NCBI GenBank assembly: GCA_022813625.1
Contig: JAKLMB010000016.1
Location: forward strand, 744,001 to 808,000
Length of the DNA stretch: 64,000 nucleotides
Origin: Aaosphaeria pasadenensis
Taxonomy: Eukaryota > Ascomycota > Dothideomycetes > Pleosporales
Direction of reading: 5' to 3'
Shown here: one piece after another, positions 23,459 to 34,868 of the stretch
Numbering within the stretch: the stretch's first letter is position 1
Layout of the letters: each line of letters starts with the position of its first letter
Position numbers and translations under genes: made by a program
The notes under the pieces: model-generated
The model's input: the letters and a program-made list of their open reading frames with translations, nothing else
Databases searched by the model: none
What the model was told of the DNA's origin: nothing

Positions 23459-24998
23459 ATGGCCGTCGACTACTTCTCAAATCCCCCTCCGGGCCTAGAT
23501 GTACACGAATCACGTACGGTGAGCAACAATGCCACTGGAATTGTGCTATTCATATTATCGGCCATCTTTGTCGGATTGCGGTTGATCACCCGCCTCAGAT
23601 TCCAACAGGCGGGTCTGGGTCTGGACGACTATCTGATGTTCATTGGCCTTGTAAGCATTGCCTTTCCCATCTTCATGAATATGTGACTTATCACTACAGG
23701 CCCTAAATGCAGGAAACCTTGCTTGTTGTATTGCTGGTATGCAAAACCAGCCTTCGTAGCCATGACGACCCACTGATCCAGGACAGGAGGCTTCTTTGGA
23801 TTGGGAAAGCATATCTACGTTTTGACCCCCTACGAGATGCGAAAGATAACCATCGTAGGCCACCGCCTCATGTCTGCATAGATCCCGTATAACATCGCAG
23901 TAATGACGATAGCCAGATCACCTTTGCATACGTCTACATCTACGCATGGAGTGTCTGTACGATCAAGTATTCCATCATCGCACTCTACCGTCGCATATTC
24001 GGCATGTCTTGGATGGGATGGTGGTGCGTATTCCTCACGACCGGATATCTGATCGCGAACCACATTGTGCTTCCGCTGTACACGAAGCCTCTGTCGTATT
24101 ACTGGGACCAGTGGTACGGAGCCGAGGGGGTACTCCAAATCGACGAGGCAAAGGTCAATGATTCCTTTCAAATGCATCCAATGCAGGATTTACAGTCGAC
24201 TTACTGGATCGCAGTTCTACCTTGGCATCGGCATCACCAACCTCATCGGTGATATCTGCATCCTCATGGTGCCGGTCCGCAACGTATGGATGCTGAACAT
24301 GACCAAGACCGCAAAGGTCGCAGTGTTCTTCATGTTTGGCCTTGGTAGCTTGTAACCACTCCACGCGCATTCCCCCCTTCCACCGGGCGGGAGGTTTTGA
24401 TCATCTTGCTCACGAAGACAGTGTCTGCTTCGCCTCTCTGTATCGGATCGTGACCATTGTCCACCTCACCCAGACGACTGACATCAGCTGGGCGAAGAGC
24501 GACGTCTTCATCTGGTCCAGCGTCGAACCCTCGATCGGCATCATCTCTGGCTGTCTACCGACCTTGCGACCACTGTTGATGTTCATACTCCGCAGGTGCT
24601 TCGGCCACGTACCAGCGCCTAGGAAGAGGCTCTCGCGCGGAGATGGGTCGCAGCCGCTAGACACGTTAGAGACGATATCCAAAAAGAGCACACGGAAACC
24701 TAGTAGAATGAACGATCTCGAAGAAACACGTATGGGTGACGAGGACGACAACAACAACGAGAACGAGGGGCAGGAGGATGATCACTCCACATCGGGGCGG
24801 TTGACAACGAATGGCCAGCACACGCAAGAGGGTTCTTTACGACCTGACGGGCACGAAATGTGCTTCACCACGACAGTCATCGAGGGCACGGAAAGTAAGG
24901 CACATTCGAGGCACGGCGGTGATAGCCCTGCGAGTAGGGAGGAACCAAGTGGAATCACGGTGTCGAAAGAGTTCAATTGGGGCGAGGGCACGCGATGA
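23459..24998 (+). CDS. SAT4/rhodopsin-type seven-TM fungal membrane protein
   Basis: Six exons (23459-23650, 23700-23736, 23787-23854, 23917-24153, 24215-24351, 24422-24998) give 415 aa. All joins keep the frame; introns are 49-70 nt. The protein has an extracellular N-terminus and seven hydrophobic segments. Diagnostic blocks of the fungal rhodopsin/PTH11-like integral membrane family are present: 'GLRLITRLRFQQAGLGLDDYLM', 'GFFGLGKHIYVLTP', 'SIIALYRRIFG', 'GDICILMVPVRNVWML', 'GSFVCFASLYRIVTIV' and 'WSSVEPSIGIISGCLPTLRPLL'. A long hydrophilic Ser/Glu/Asn-rich cytosolic tail follows (after about 290). Members are thought to sense surfaces or nutrients, but ligands are unknown. The donor at 24154 (GTCAAT) is weak and the third intron's acceptor (23916) was chosen to avoid a stop, so those two joins are the least certain. 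Confidence 0.85.
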
Positions 24999-27900
24999 GG
25001 ATTCCAGATCTGCACGCTAACAGTCGTGTATTCTTGTAACGCCTCTTTCGTCTCATTTTCTTCTATCGTGGCATGGGTTAGCGTAATAATTCGTGGACCG
25101 CCTTATAGGGTGGATTACAGCTGGAGTTTCCAGAAACTGACTTACTGACTGACATGGGGTGTCCAATGTTTCCAAGTCTGGTAGTCATTCAACGACACAG
25201 TGATCATGCGCTGTTTCCATAGCGCCCTGCGAACTTGACCATCTCGAGTCGTTGACGACTACCGGTCGTAGAAACATGGCCAAATGCCCCAACTATTGGA
25301 TAACAATAAGATGGGATTATATCGACCCCCGAATCATGCCAGACCCTTGAAGTGTCAGCTGGCGCGCGTGGGCGATTCGCTAGTTTCCTACCCATTATGC
25401 GCCGGCGCGTAGGCGATCGTCATAAACAGCTGCAAACATGAGAACTACAATAACGGATTGGAATGGAACCCCAAAAGGCGCAGAATCCAATAAACATCCT
25501 ACCAGCCATCTAGATAAGAAACAAGAGTAATCTGTACATACTCTGTAGATGGCGCGCGTGACGCACTGCGGGCGCAAACATGTTTGTAACTACGACTAAC
25601 CACCAATTGCGCCGCCTAAGCCATCAGTACGTTCTGCGAAAAGTAAACGAAAGCCACCTATAACGCCTCCTTCGACTTTGCCTCTTACCTATCGTCTCGA
25701 CATGCCTCGCCCACCCCTACCTGCCTCTCCTCTAAACGCCCCGAGCCCATACTTCCGTTTCCAGATCAAGCCCACGTTTTCTCTCTCCGGACTTCTACAG
25801 AAGTCACACGAGATTCTTGTTCTCCGCTTAGGAATCGGGAGGGGGAAAAGACACCACGTTACACATCACGAAACCCCAACATAGTGTGCGACAATAGCGC
25901 GTGGGCGCGCGCGCACGAGCGAGCTGACGTTTGTTTCTGCAAGGGGAACGCAAACAGCGAACACACCACACCCGAGAGAATCCACTGGGTACACTACAGA
26001 GTTGCTGTACCACGAATGACGACCGCACACCACGTTGCGCTTCAGCCCTAATCAATCGCGACGGCGTTTGGCGAGAAAGTCTAAGAGGACAGCAGTGTAT
26101 GGAGTATTAGAGAATTTCGCTCGAACCGTTTGCCGTCATATGGACATAGAGTTTAAACGCCCCAGTTCCAGCAGTTCGTTAAGTAGGATCAATAACTAGT
26201 AGGAGGGGATCCGAAACACAAAATATAAGGCTACATAGACATAGTGCAAGTAGACGCAAGTAGGTACAATATGCGACGGAATTTACCATCCTGGGGCGGC
26301 CGCGTGGTCACAAGGCGGAAAGTTGTTTAGGCTTATTATTTAGTTACCTACGTAGAATCCTCCTAACAATCCTCCTCTCTAAGACTTTACTCTCCTGCTC
26401 CCCCTCATCAGCATCGTGATCCTTCAGCGGCGGAGGATGCGGATGCGGATGCGGTCGTGAGATACGAGTACGTAGGTACATACTACTATGCCTATGCACT
26501 GCACTGTGCAGTGTGGAGACGAATAGGCCCCGGGTATTGCGGCGCAGAAATAAGCCCACACTCCTCTCCGTTCGGTCAGCGTTCCTGGGGTCTTTTTAAG
26601 ATTGAATACGCGACATGTTTGATTTGCTTCTTCTACGGGGACATGGCATGCGCGGTCATGTTGGCTTTGCGCAAGCATAGTGAATGGGAATTGTGTCATG
26701 TTGTAAATGCATAGAGTCATTACTCGTGACGTTAGATGATCAGTGAATGAATTGAATCTCTGGTAAGATTAGATTTCCATCGCGTTAATTTGCAGATGGA
26801 ATGATGGATCGTCATGGTTCGCACGCCGGCCGGGCTGCCGAAGGAATTGAATTGTATGATTTGACTGCTGGTAATTACATGCGGAGATGATCACTGGACA
26901 TCGTGGAGATTGAACAGTGCGAGGCAGTTCCACATTTTATGCTGTTAGAGGCCTTAGAATCAAGGTTGCGCACTGGAATGGCGTCGGTGCCTTGGTTCGG
27001 ACAGCGGCCAGAGAGCTGTTGGAAACTACACTACCTATGTCGCGCATTAACATTGCAATTTTGGTTCCCGAGTCGTTGAGCCCCATTGCTTTTCGCGATG
27101 CAACAGCGACTACGTTGGAAGAAGGGTTCTTCGTATTCATCATTTCGGGGTCAGGCACGGCTAACTGATTTGTTCGTAAGGCTACATTGTGATCCTTAGC
27201 TCGACTAAAGAAGGTTACTAAAAAGGGGGAGGATTCGTGCCGACGCTTATCTTACAGAGAGTCGAATTAGTATGGTCGCTACGACCGCCGAGGGGCCAAG
27301 GAGACGTGGCAGAGCTGAGTGCGCTCAAAGTGGCAGAGATTGGAATCGAAAGAAGCGAAAGGGGATTAGATGTCAATACATTTGGGCGAGCAATGAGATG
27401 CGACGACAAGTCCGGAAGAAGGAACTGCACACTGCTCGAGTCAAACGACCCTTGACGAAAATCGCCGATAGAAGACTTTGGAGGGGTTCGGTTTGGGGTC
27501 GTAAAATTATTTCCCAATCACATACCCGTGTTCGCCGAAATTGCTGAGCGACGATCTGTACCTGTTCCTGGATGGGATGTTCCTGTTCCTGAATGTCAGT
27601 TCGGCACACATGACAGCGGCATAAAAGTCGTGGTTCGATTGAGCCTAGTCGGTTTTTTTTTTCAGCCCATGGGGATCCCAGCCATTCAGTTCACAACCCC
27701 TGAGACATCAACAACATCATTGTTCTCGGTCAACAAAGGATCAACCAAGATCAACGAATAACGATACAATCACATTCACATTTGGCAATCATGGCAAAGA
27801 TATATCAAAAAAAGAACTTTGGAAACTGATGGATGAATTCAGATGCTAAATCCGATATATGCGATGGGACCTGTAACTAGAAAGGTGAAAAAAGGCCCCA

Positions 27901-28015
27901 TATAACAGTTAGATACAAGAATGAGTTCCGGCACACGAACGCCATTTCTCTCCTGTGAAGAATTGAACCCCGGTCGTAGGTCTCATTGCTCAACAACGCC
28001 CACAACGGTCGTTAC
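24999..28015. other. 3-kb gene-free region
   Basis: No gene supported on either strand. The notable content is a set of CG-rich GCGCGTG-type motifs between about 25360 and 25910, and two NotI-like gcggccgc sites in the wider area (26297 and 29392). The longest frames are unstructured, and the large plus-strand frame running into 27986-28744 is the antisense shadow of the CAP protein's Pro/Ala repeats. Confidence 0.5.
25361..25910. repeat. cluster of GCGCGTG(GGCG) motifs
   Basis: GCGCGTGGGCG occurs in the blocks at about 25364-25374 and 25898-25908. A near copy, GCGCGTAGGCGATCG, starts near 25405, about 40 bp after GCGCGTGGGCGATTCG. Another GGCGCGCGTG starts at 25551. They lie in otherwise ordinary intergenic sequence. 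Their role is unknown; CG-rich boxes of this type can be binding sites for zinc-finger or MBF-like factors. Confidence 0.5.
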
Positions 28016-28732
28016 TTATGCGAGATCGCAAGCCCAGATACCGCCAGCCCAGCCGCAGCCGATCTTGGAGTATCCGCCGGAGGTGAGGATGTCGGCATGG
28101 CCGGTGGAGGTGTAGTACCAGCCCTCGGACTGAGTAGCGCAGACACCGTTGAGGCCGGGGAGGGTGGGGATCTCGCAGAGCCATCCACCGACGAAGCAGT
28201 GCTCGAACTCGTCCTCGGGGGCAGGGGCAAGGACCTGACCCATGGATCCGGGGTTGAGCTGATGGACCATCTGGCCGTTGCCATCCTTGGCGGTCTTGTA
28301 GGCGTTGGCAGCGAGAGTAGCATCCTCAATGAGAGCCTTGAGGCCGAGCTTAGCACGCCACTCATCGACGACGGCCATGTAGCCCTCCTTGGATGGGGCG
28401 GGAGCAGGAGCAGGAGCGGGCTCAGTAGGCTCAGGGACCTCCTCGACGACGGAAGAAGGAGCGGGAGCCTCGTAGACGGGAGTAGGGGTGGGGGTAGGCT
28501 TGGGCTGCTGGGGCTTGTTGTTGGCGGGCTTCTTGACGGTAACATAGACGATGTTCTCCTTGGGCTGCTGGGGCTGGGGAGCAGGGGTAGGGGCGGGAGC
28601 CTGGGCCTCGACGGTGACGACGGCAGTGTGGACGACAGTCTCGTAGACGACGGCGACGTTGCCCTGGGCTACGGGAGCCGCGAGGACGGAGCCGGTGAAG
28701 GCAAGGAGAGCGAGAGCGTTGAGGGAGTACAT
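28016..28732 (-). CDS. secreted CAP/PR-1-like (SCP domain) protein
   Basis: Intronless, 238 aa. The signal peptide spans about residues 1-19 (MYSLNALALLAFTGSVLAA). A Val-rich segment and a long Pro/Ala/Gln/Lys low-complexity linker (PTPTPTP, APAPAPAP; about 40-115) follow, then a compact Cys-containing domain. The domain has an EWRAKLGLKAL helix, 'ATLAANAYKTA', 'HQLNPGSMGQVLA', a C..C pair and the terminal 'TGHADILTSGGYSKIGCGWAGGIWACDLA'. This order of helix, H-x-L, late 'TGH..IL' and 'IGCGW' matches fungal CAP (SCP/TAPS) proteins, though it is shorter and more divergent than PRY-type sterol/fatty-acid binders. It is likely extracellular. Fungal relatives bind lipids or have roles in host interaction; here function is inferred only from the fold. 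The linker also creates long spurious frames on the other strand. Confidence 0.75.
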   Translation of the reverse strand: MYSLNALALLAFTGSVLAAPVAQGNVAVVYETVVHTAVVTVEAQAPAPTPAPQPQQPKENIVYVTVKKPANNKPQQPKPTPTPTPVYEAPAPSSVVEEVPEPTEPAPAPAPAPSKEGYMAVVDEWRAKLGLKALIEDATLAANAYKTAKDGNGQMVHQLNPGSMGQVLAPAPEDEFEHCFVGGWLCEIPTLPGLNGVCATQSEGWYYTSTGHADILTSGGYSKIGCGWAGGIWACDLA

Positions 28733-31700
28733 TTTGATAGTTGAAGTGTTGGTTTTTTTGGTGGTGATGAAAGACTTGAGTTGGGCTTCGACAATGGTAT
28801 GTTTATTCCTTGGTGTTGGAGGGATTGTACTGTAAAGCAGCTGAACTTAGCGCTTGGATAATGAGTGAATAGGTCCTGAGGACGTGAAAAGAATGTGTTT
28901 CCGAGGGAATGAGTGGATGTCGAAGTCGCAGACTTTCTGATGAGCGAGGGTGGGCTCCCTTCAAGTACTTTATAACGACACGGGAGATGGCATGCTCTGG
29001 CAATACGGGATGGGAAGGGGGTGGGCGCCACAGGCATCCCCCGACTGGACCACTTCAAAGAACCTTTGGGCCTAGGTGCACTCCTTTCATTTGAATTGCA
29101 CAAGCCGCCTGGGGCCTGGCTTGGAACCTGTACGGGACCATTAATAACTTCCGTAAAAAGGAAAGTGAAGAGTTGGCAGGATCGCCAGAGAGCCCGGAGA
29201 ATTCAATCTCAGAGGGGGTGGGTTTACGAATATCGTAAGCGTAGGTGTTGACCTTGTCGTCTGGTCTTGTCTGGTGTTGTCTGCAATTCGTTCAATATCA
29301 TGGTTAAATTGGCTACTGCAGGGGTAATGGTCGTGAGAACTGCCTCTGTCCCTATGAGGCATCAAGCCATCCTACTAGACATGCACGGTGGCGGCCGCTA
29401 GACTTGGATAGAGGACGGAGCGTTTCAAAAAGGGGAACTGAGATGCTGATTGGCGAATGCATGGATGTTTTCCCGACTGAGCCGTTTTCTTGCTTGATAT
29501 TCCTTGCACTGCGCTAAGTCCAACTTTAACAAACTCGTAGTTGTCGTGGTTGTCGTGGTTGTGATTGTTGTGCTAGAGTGATGATGGTGGCAGAGGACCA
29601 GAGCACACTGCTACTACGCTCCCCCCTGATCATGGCCGTAGAGTACGCACTTTGCCGAGTTTCAGCCCATGCATGTCCATCCTCCTCCTTCTCGTCTTTT
29701 TCTTTCTCTTGTACGGAGTAGGTAGGTAGTCGCCAGTCCCCAGTTTACTTCAATCCCAGTCAAGTCCAGCCCAGTCCTTCAGTACGTAACATGCCCAACA
29801 AAAAGACTTTTAGAACCTACCGTACCGCGCCTGTGGGGATCGAACAGAGAATCATTTGTGGAGAGCTTCGAGACCTGTTGAATGCCATCTCTCCCATCGT
29901 GGTGCGACACGCCGGGCCACGCGAGTGACGTGTGCGTACGTTGCCGTACATCTCGCGCGCTGTTCCTAGACGTAGACGCTGGCTGGTCTCGAACACATGC
30001 ACTGACAACCCATCAACGCTCGGAAAACCTCCCCATCCAACACGTAGATCGATCATCCAAAACCCACACTCGGGTGGAGGCCGCCGTTGTACCTGCTCTA
30101 CTGTCTGTCGTTCGGGCGGTAATCTTCAACATCGTGAAACGTGCCAACGCACATCTCCCTTGGAGCTAACAAAAAACTCGCGATAAAGCGAAAAGTAAAA
30201 AACAAAAACTCTGTTCCGGTTCGTTGGACCAGTGAAAGCCATTGTCAAACAATTCACCCCCGTCTTTGTGTCCATTGGTCGAGAATAGTAAAACAATGGC
30301 ACTTTGTCTCGGCAGCGACAGCTCAAACTGACCTTGCATGCGTTGTTTAAGAAATGACATAGCATGACCCGAAGGCCAATTTCTATGGAAGGCAAATGAG
30401 CCATTCTCGAAATCTTTTCCTTGGCCACAGAAGGCCCGTTTCTAATTAGAGCTCCATACTAAATTTCGTACTCTTGTGTCCGTCACTCACCTATGCTTAC
30501 ACAGTAAATGAGTATAGTGAGAAAGGTTTCAATTGACAATGTCTTTGAGAGTCCGATCATGAGATCTATTGTTTCTGTTTCCTCAAACACTGATCATCTC
30601 ACACAAAGAGGCCACCGGAACCTTATCGTGATAAAACAACCTAACTGTGATTGTGGGGTCGTCATCCATCACCTCGGGGTGGGTGATCTTCAAGGCCCTA
30701 CTCCGTCTCACAGGGAGGCTTTTCTCCTTCCCGATGACCTGGCACCATGTTTCCGCTAATTCTAGTTAGATGCACATGTCGAGTCGCACATGGCTGTCCT
30801 CGAGATGAGTTGTTCTACCCTGTTTGAGCATGATCCGCGAAACGTGCCGAAGGGCCAAATAGATGAAGGCAACGTAGCACGCCTAATGAAGTGGTGGACG
30901 TGGGGAATACCCTTATCGATTACATCCGGATGCAAGTACGGAGCAGGATACGTTGCGAAGCCTCGGAAGCTGCGGGTTTGTTGATGAGAGTGCAGATTTT
31001 TACACTATCGGTAATTGCTTATCCTCCACATTTTGCCATGTTGAAGCAAAATGTTGGAAAAAGACGGGCCGTCGCCTTTTCTGATTCGTGGATGATAACA
31101 ATGGCTTTTTCAAAAGTTTCTAATGCAGTGCAACCCTCAACAGACCACGTACTCGAAAGATGACCATATTCTTGATGGATTGGAGTAAAGAAACTTCCTT
31201 CGGACGAACAATCCATATTCGTATAATTTAATCGTGCATTAGTTGAAGTAAAAGTTCGATTTCGATTCCCTCCGGCTCCATTGTCCGCTTCTCCCAACGC
31301 AAGTTTTCGGCCAATTGGATTTTCGAAATTGTAAAACCAGATAGTAATCGAAGAACTGCTTCCGGGCGAGGCGTGACCATGCCACCTATATTATTCAGAC
31401 GTGCAGCGTAAGTCTTTCAATCTAGTGCATTTTGCTCACATTCTCCCGGACTGTCCGCGGATGACGAGTAAACGACGTTTTACACGAGGGAAGTGGCGTT
31501 TTCTGCTACAGATCTACGCAACGCGTAACCGTCTTGGCCGTCCAGTTCCTTCTTGATATGTAGCTAGTTTATTGTGCGATCGGCTTGCTACACAATCGTG
31601 CTGTGAAACTGATGAAGAGTTTTCGTCTACGCGCGTTGGCTGAATAGGTAGGTCCGGCGTGCATGCTCTTCCAATGGATCACATCAGGACAGCGGCAATT

Positions 31701-34164
31701 GCCGAATGCAGATGAGTCCGTACGGACCGCAGGCAGGTGGAGTGAGTTGAACGAAAGATGGAGCAATAAGCACAGTCATCCAGATACCCGTAGTCTTGTC
31801 GTCCTTCAGGAACACAATGGGCCCTACAAACACCGTTGGCTGGTTCCCGCCTAGTGTACCGTTCCATCAACTGCGTACCTAAGCAAAGTATCTAAGAAAT
31901 GGTAGAGCAATAGAAACGTCATCCGTTCCTATCACGTACACTGTCAAACATCCAATTTTGGCTGTAATATCGTAAGCGGAAGCAAATTGGATCGTCTGCT
32001 TTCCATAAATGGCAATCAAATTTGCTATTGCAGCTTATCAGGTTCGACAAGCGACCTCTACCCGTAGACGTCTCACCCCCGCCTTTCATGCTGACGAGAG
32101 CGAACAATGAGCTCAAATCTCCGTGCGAACGGCTCCTCAGGATTCTCATAATAGATTAAACAATATGTGAACAAACTGCCGATCGCTTCAATCTTTCAAA
32201 CCCAAAGTGTGCGCGTCTTCCCATTCTTCCCCGCAGATAGATAGCCGCATGTAAAGGAAGAAACCGGCGGCGGTTGCCGCTACCGCACACATTTTGCTAA
32301 TGAATATATTAACATAGGCTGCACGTGTATTTAACGATTTCGTTTAAAGAGTAAGCTTTGCAGATAGGCTTACATGTCGAGCGCAATTAATTTACGATAT
32401 TTTAAACCATCCATGCTATCGCAATTTATATCTCTCGCTACGCTTGTATCCCTGCTCGTCCTCTACAAGTAATACTCATGCAGTACAAAGGCAGACTTTC
32501 GAAATAAGCGATGTCATATGCAAGCATGTAGTCATCACTGGCGGGGATCCATTGACCACTTGTTTGAATGATAGTTTGAGAGACGGGAGTTGGAGTGAAC
32601 TTGTTGTCGAGAGAGAAAAGTGAAATTAAGATGCTACGCAGAGACCTGCGTCGATGCAGTCACTAGATACCACGTAGACGTTGAGACAATTGTATGGCAT
32701 GATATCAGAGTCGTCCGGAATTAACTCGAGAGACTTGGCCTTTGATTTATCAGGTCTGGCTCACATGTTGACCGGTATGCCCCTCGGCAAGTTTGAGCGA
32801 ATTATCACCTACAAAGAGACATAACAGATTGAATGCCATTAGCTACAGAGTGAACGAGATGGTTGCAGTGTATACTGTAGTGTATCTAGCCCTTGTGGAG
32901 CAGCTGGACAGTAATCGTCGATGAAAGGACGAAACATATTCCCCACGTCCGATGTCCCACATCCCAACATTTGGTCTCATCATGGGGCGTCTCCGTCTAG
33001 AACTATGGCTTGCAAGCCGATATCGATAGCGATAAACTATGATTCCCATCTAGGCCTCGGAAACATCATCACGGTGGCTACTATCGAGTTCACCAGATTT
33101 TCCATATGAAAGCCTGATATATGAGTATTGAAAGAGGCATTACACACTTCTACAAACGACAACAACAGCGAGATCTCTATAATACCAACCACCCTAGATG
33201 AATCATCCTCTCATAGACAACTCTCCTCCTAAATCACTGGGTCTCACATACCTATCAAAGCGAATTCGTAGTAGCACCTTGCATAGAAAACGCCGAAAAG
33301 GAAAGAGAGTAGAAAGTAAGTCGTCACTATTGCAGAACAGATGTATTCTCTCGGATCATTTGACGTCAAACCACCTGGAAGAAACGGGCCTTGCTCCCAA
33401 ACTAACCCATCGATTGGGATATCGCTATACCAGCATGCATGAGTAACAACAAGATCCACGCTCCGGACGATTTAGTGCCGACTGGAACGCAGTACTAAGG
33501 CACGGGATTGATTCTCTCCTCCAGCCTCATGGCTACTTGTACCATCAGCATGTTCGTTGAGGTCAAAGCGCGTAGATAGCTCGAAGCTCTTGGAGGGGTG
33601 AACGAGAAGAGGTGGCAGTCGCCCGTTTATTAGAGTGGTCGTAGATAGATGTGGCACAAGAGTGTCTTATCTGTTTGTTCGTCGCTTTTGTTTGCTGGAA
33701 AGTGGTATTTCAGAAAAGTTCCATTATGATATCATTTTATAACTTTTATTTGATATTCTTCCAAAGGTCTGTTGGAGACCACGCGCCGAGTACTCAAGTA
33801 CGCACATCAAACGGCCACTCAACGTTCCCACGGAGGTCAAACATTCAATGGTCCAGTACGTGAGTAACAGTGCTCCCCATCGGTGACATGACAGTCGTGA
33901 ATATTCCGTATGACGTCTACCCTCCAACCCCTTCAAAAACTCTTAAAAAAAAAAACAATCCAACACATCTCCACTACCCTCACCAGAAATCCCCCTGAGG
34001 CGACACAAAATCGCGTTTTTTGATATCTGTCGAAGAAAAGCAAAGGATCGTCGTTGAAAGAAGGAAAAGAAAACCACAACATAACTACGACGTTCGATAG
34101 CACGTACTGTACATTACGTCTCCAGCAAAATTCGAGACTTTGTGGGCCGCTGAGCCATAACAGT
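28733..34164. other. 5.4-kb gene-free region
   Basis: The longest gene-poor stretch in the window. No frame shows a recognisable domain together with a proper start and splice continuation. The best is minus 33459-33244, a 71-residue hydrophobic frame without an ATG. I saw no terminal inverted repeats, transposase motifs or tRNA. It may be long regulatory sequence for flanking genes or decayed sequence. Confidence 0.45.
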
Positions 34165-34533
34165 ATGGCAATGACTCCGTCAAGGTATGACAACACTTCG
34201 AATGCACTGGTTGGTCTGTGTAGTTAGCTTACGAATAATGATAGCTCCGTGCTGCCTCTGCTGAGAACGTGCGAGGCTCCTCATGACTGGCCGCCTAGCA
34301 AGAGGAAGAAAGTTGGACAAGTGATGCCCGCGCTGGCGATCGTGCTGGTGATTATCATGTCTGTGGTTGTGTTAGCGATCGTGGCAACTTTGTTGGTGGA
34401 GAGGGGGGAGAGGAGGAGGTTGGCGGGTGGTAGGAGGGCAGTTGAAAGGTGGCGGTTTGGTGATTGGGTGAAGGGTGATGTTACATGGAGCATGGACGCA
34501 TTTTTGGCTGGCCGCAGAGGTGATCATAGATAA
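34165..34533 (+). CDS. small single-TM protein, function unknown
   Basis: Exons 34165-34184 and 34245-34533 give 102 aa. The first exon is only 20 nt; the 60-nt intron has GTATGA and GATAG ends. The protein contains a short head, a basic SKRKKVGQ patch, one strong hydrophobic segment (about residues 37-58, ALAIVLVIIMSVVVLAIVATLLV) and an Arg-rich C-terminal tail (RGERRRLAGGRR). The composition suggests a type-II or tail-type single-pass membrane protein. No family is recognised. An N-terminally shorter product is possible if the tiny first exon is wrong. It lies 335 bp from the convergent PARP-type zinc-finger gene. Confidence 0.45.
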
Positions 34534-34868
34534 AGTATGGCAGTGTGGAGAGAAGTGGTAGGAATGTCAACGCAGAACAGGTAGTTGCCATATGAGGAAA
34601 GGCGACATCGACATCGACATCGACATCGACAGCGAGTATTCATTATTATGCTATCAATTCCGACATTCTATGATTATCGACGTTGACTTGAAATACAAGC
34701 AACCGGGTATTATACTTGGAGATGGGTCGGGGGATTGCGATGATAGTTAACCACCTTCGTGCGCATATCAGACATTCCCATGGAAGTGCGAATTTCAATC
34801 CCCATTACGCCTTGCACATGATCGCAGGACTTCTGCGTGTTGGAAAAGCGACGAGCCTTATGAACCAC
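34534..34868. other. short convergent intergenic region
   Basis: Holds 3' ends of the small TM gene and the PARP-type zinc-finger gene, plus a hexanucleotide repeat at 34603-34632. Nothing else was seen. Confidence 0.5.
34603..34632. repeat. (CGACAT)n hexanucleotide repeat
   Basis: About five tandem CGACAT units between the small TM gene and the PARP-type zinc-finger gene. Confidence 0.9.

Noticed and set aside
27940..28010. tRNA-like GGTTCAATTC box on the minus strand
   Set aside because: Flanking bases do not pair into a T-arm or acceptor stem and no A box was found; it sits at the end of the CAP gene.
27986..28744. Long open frame of about 250 codons on the plus strand
   Set aside because: Antisense to the Pro/Ala/Lys-rich linker of the secreted CAP-like protein. 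Its Gly/Leu/Asp repeats are the complement of that low complexity, and the minus-strand frame has a signal peptide and a recognisable domain.
33244..33459. Hydrophobic minus-strand frame resembling part of a 7TM protein
   Set aside because: No ATG, stops just upstream, and no neighbouring exon could be joined in frame. It may be a relic.
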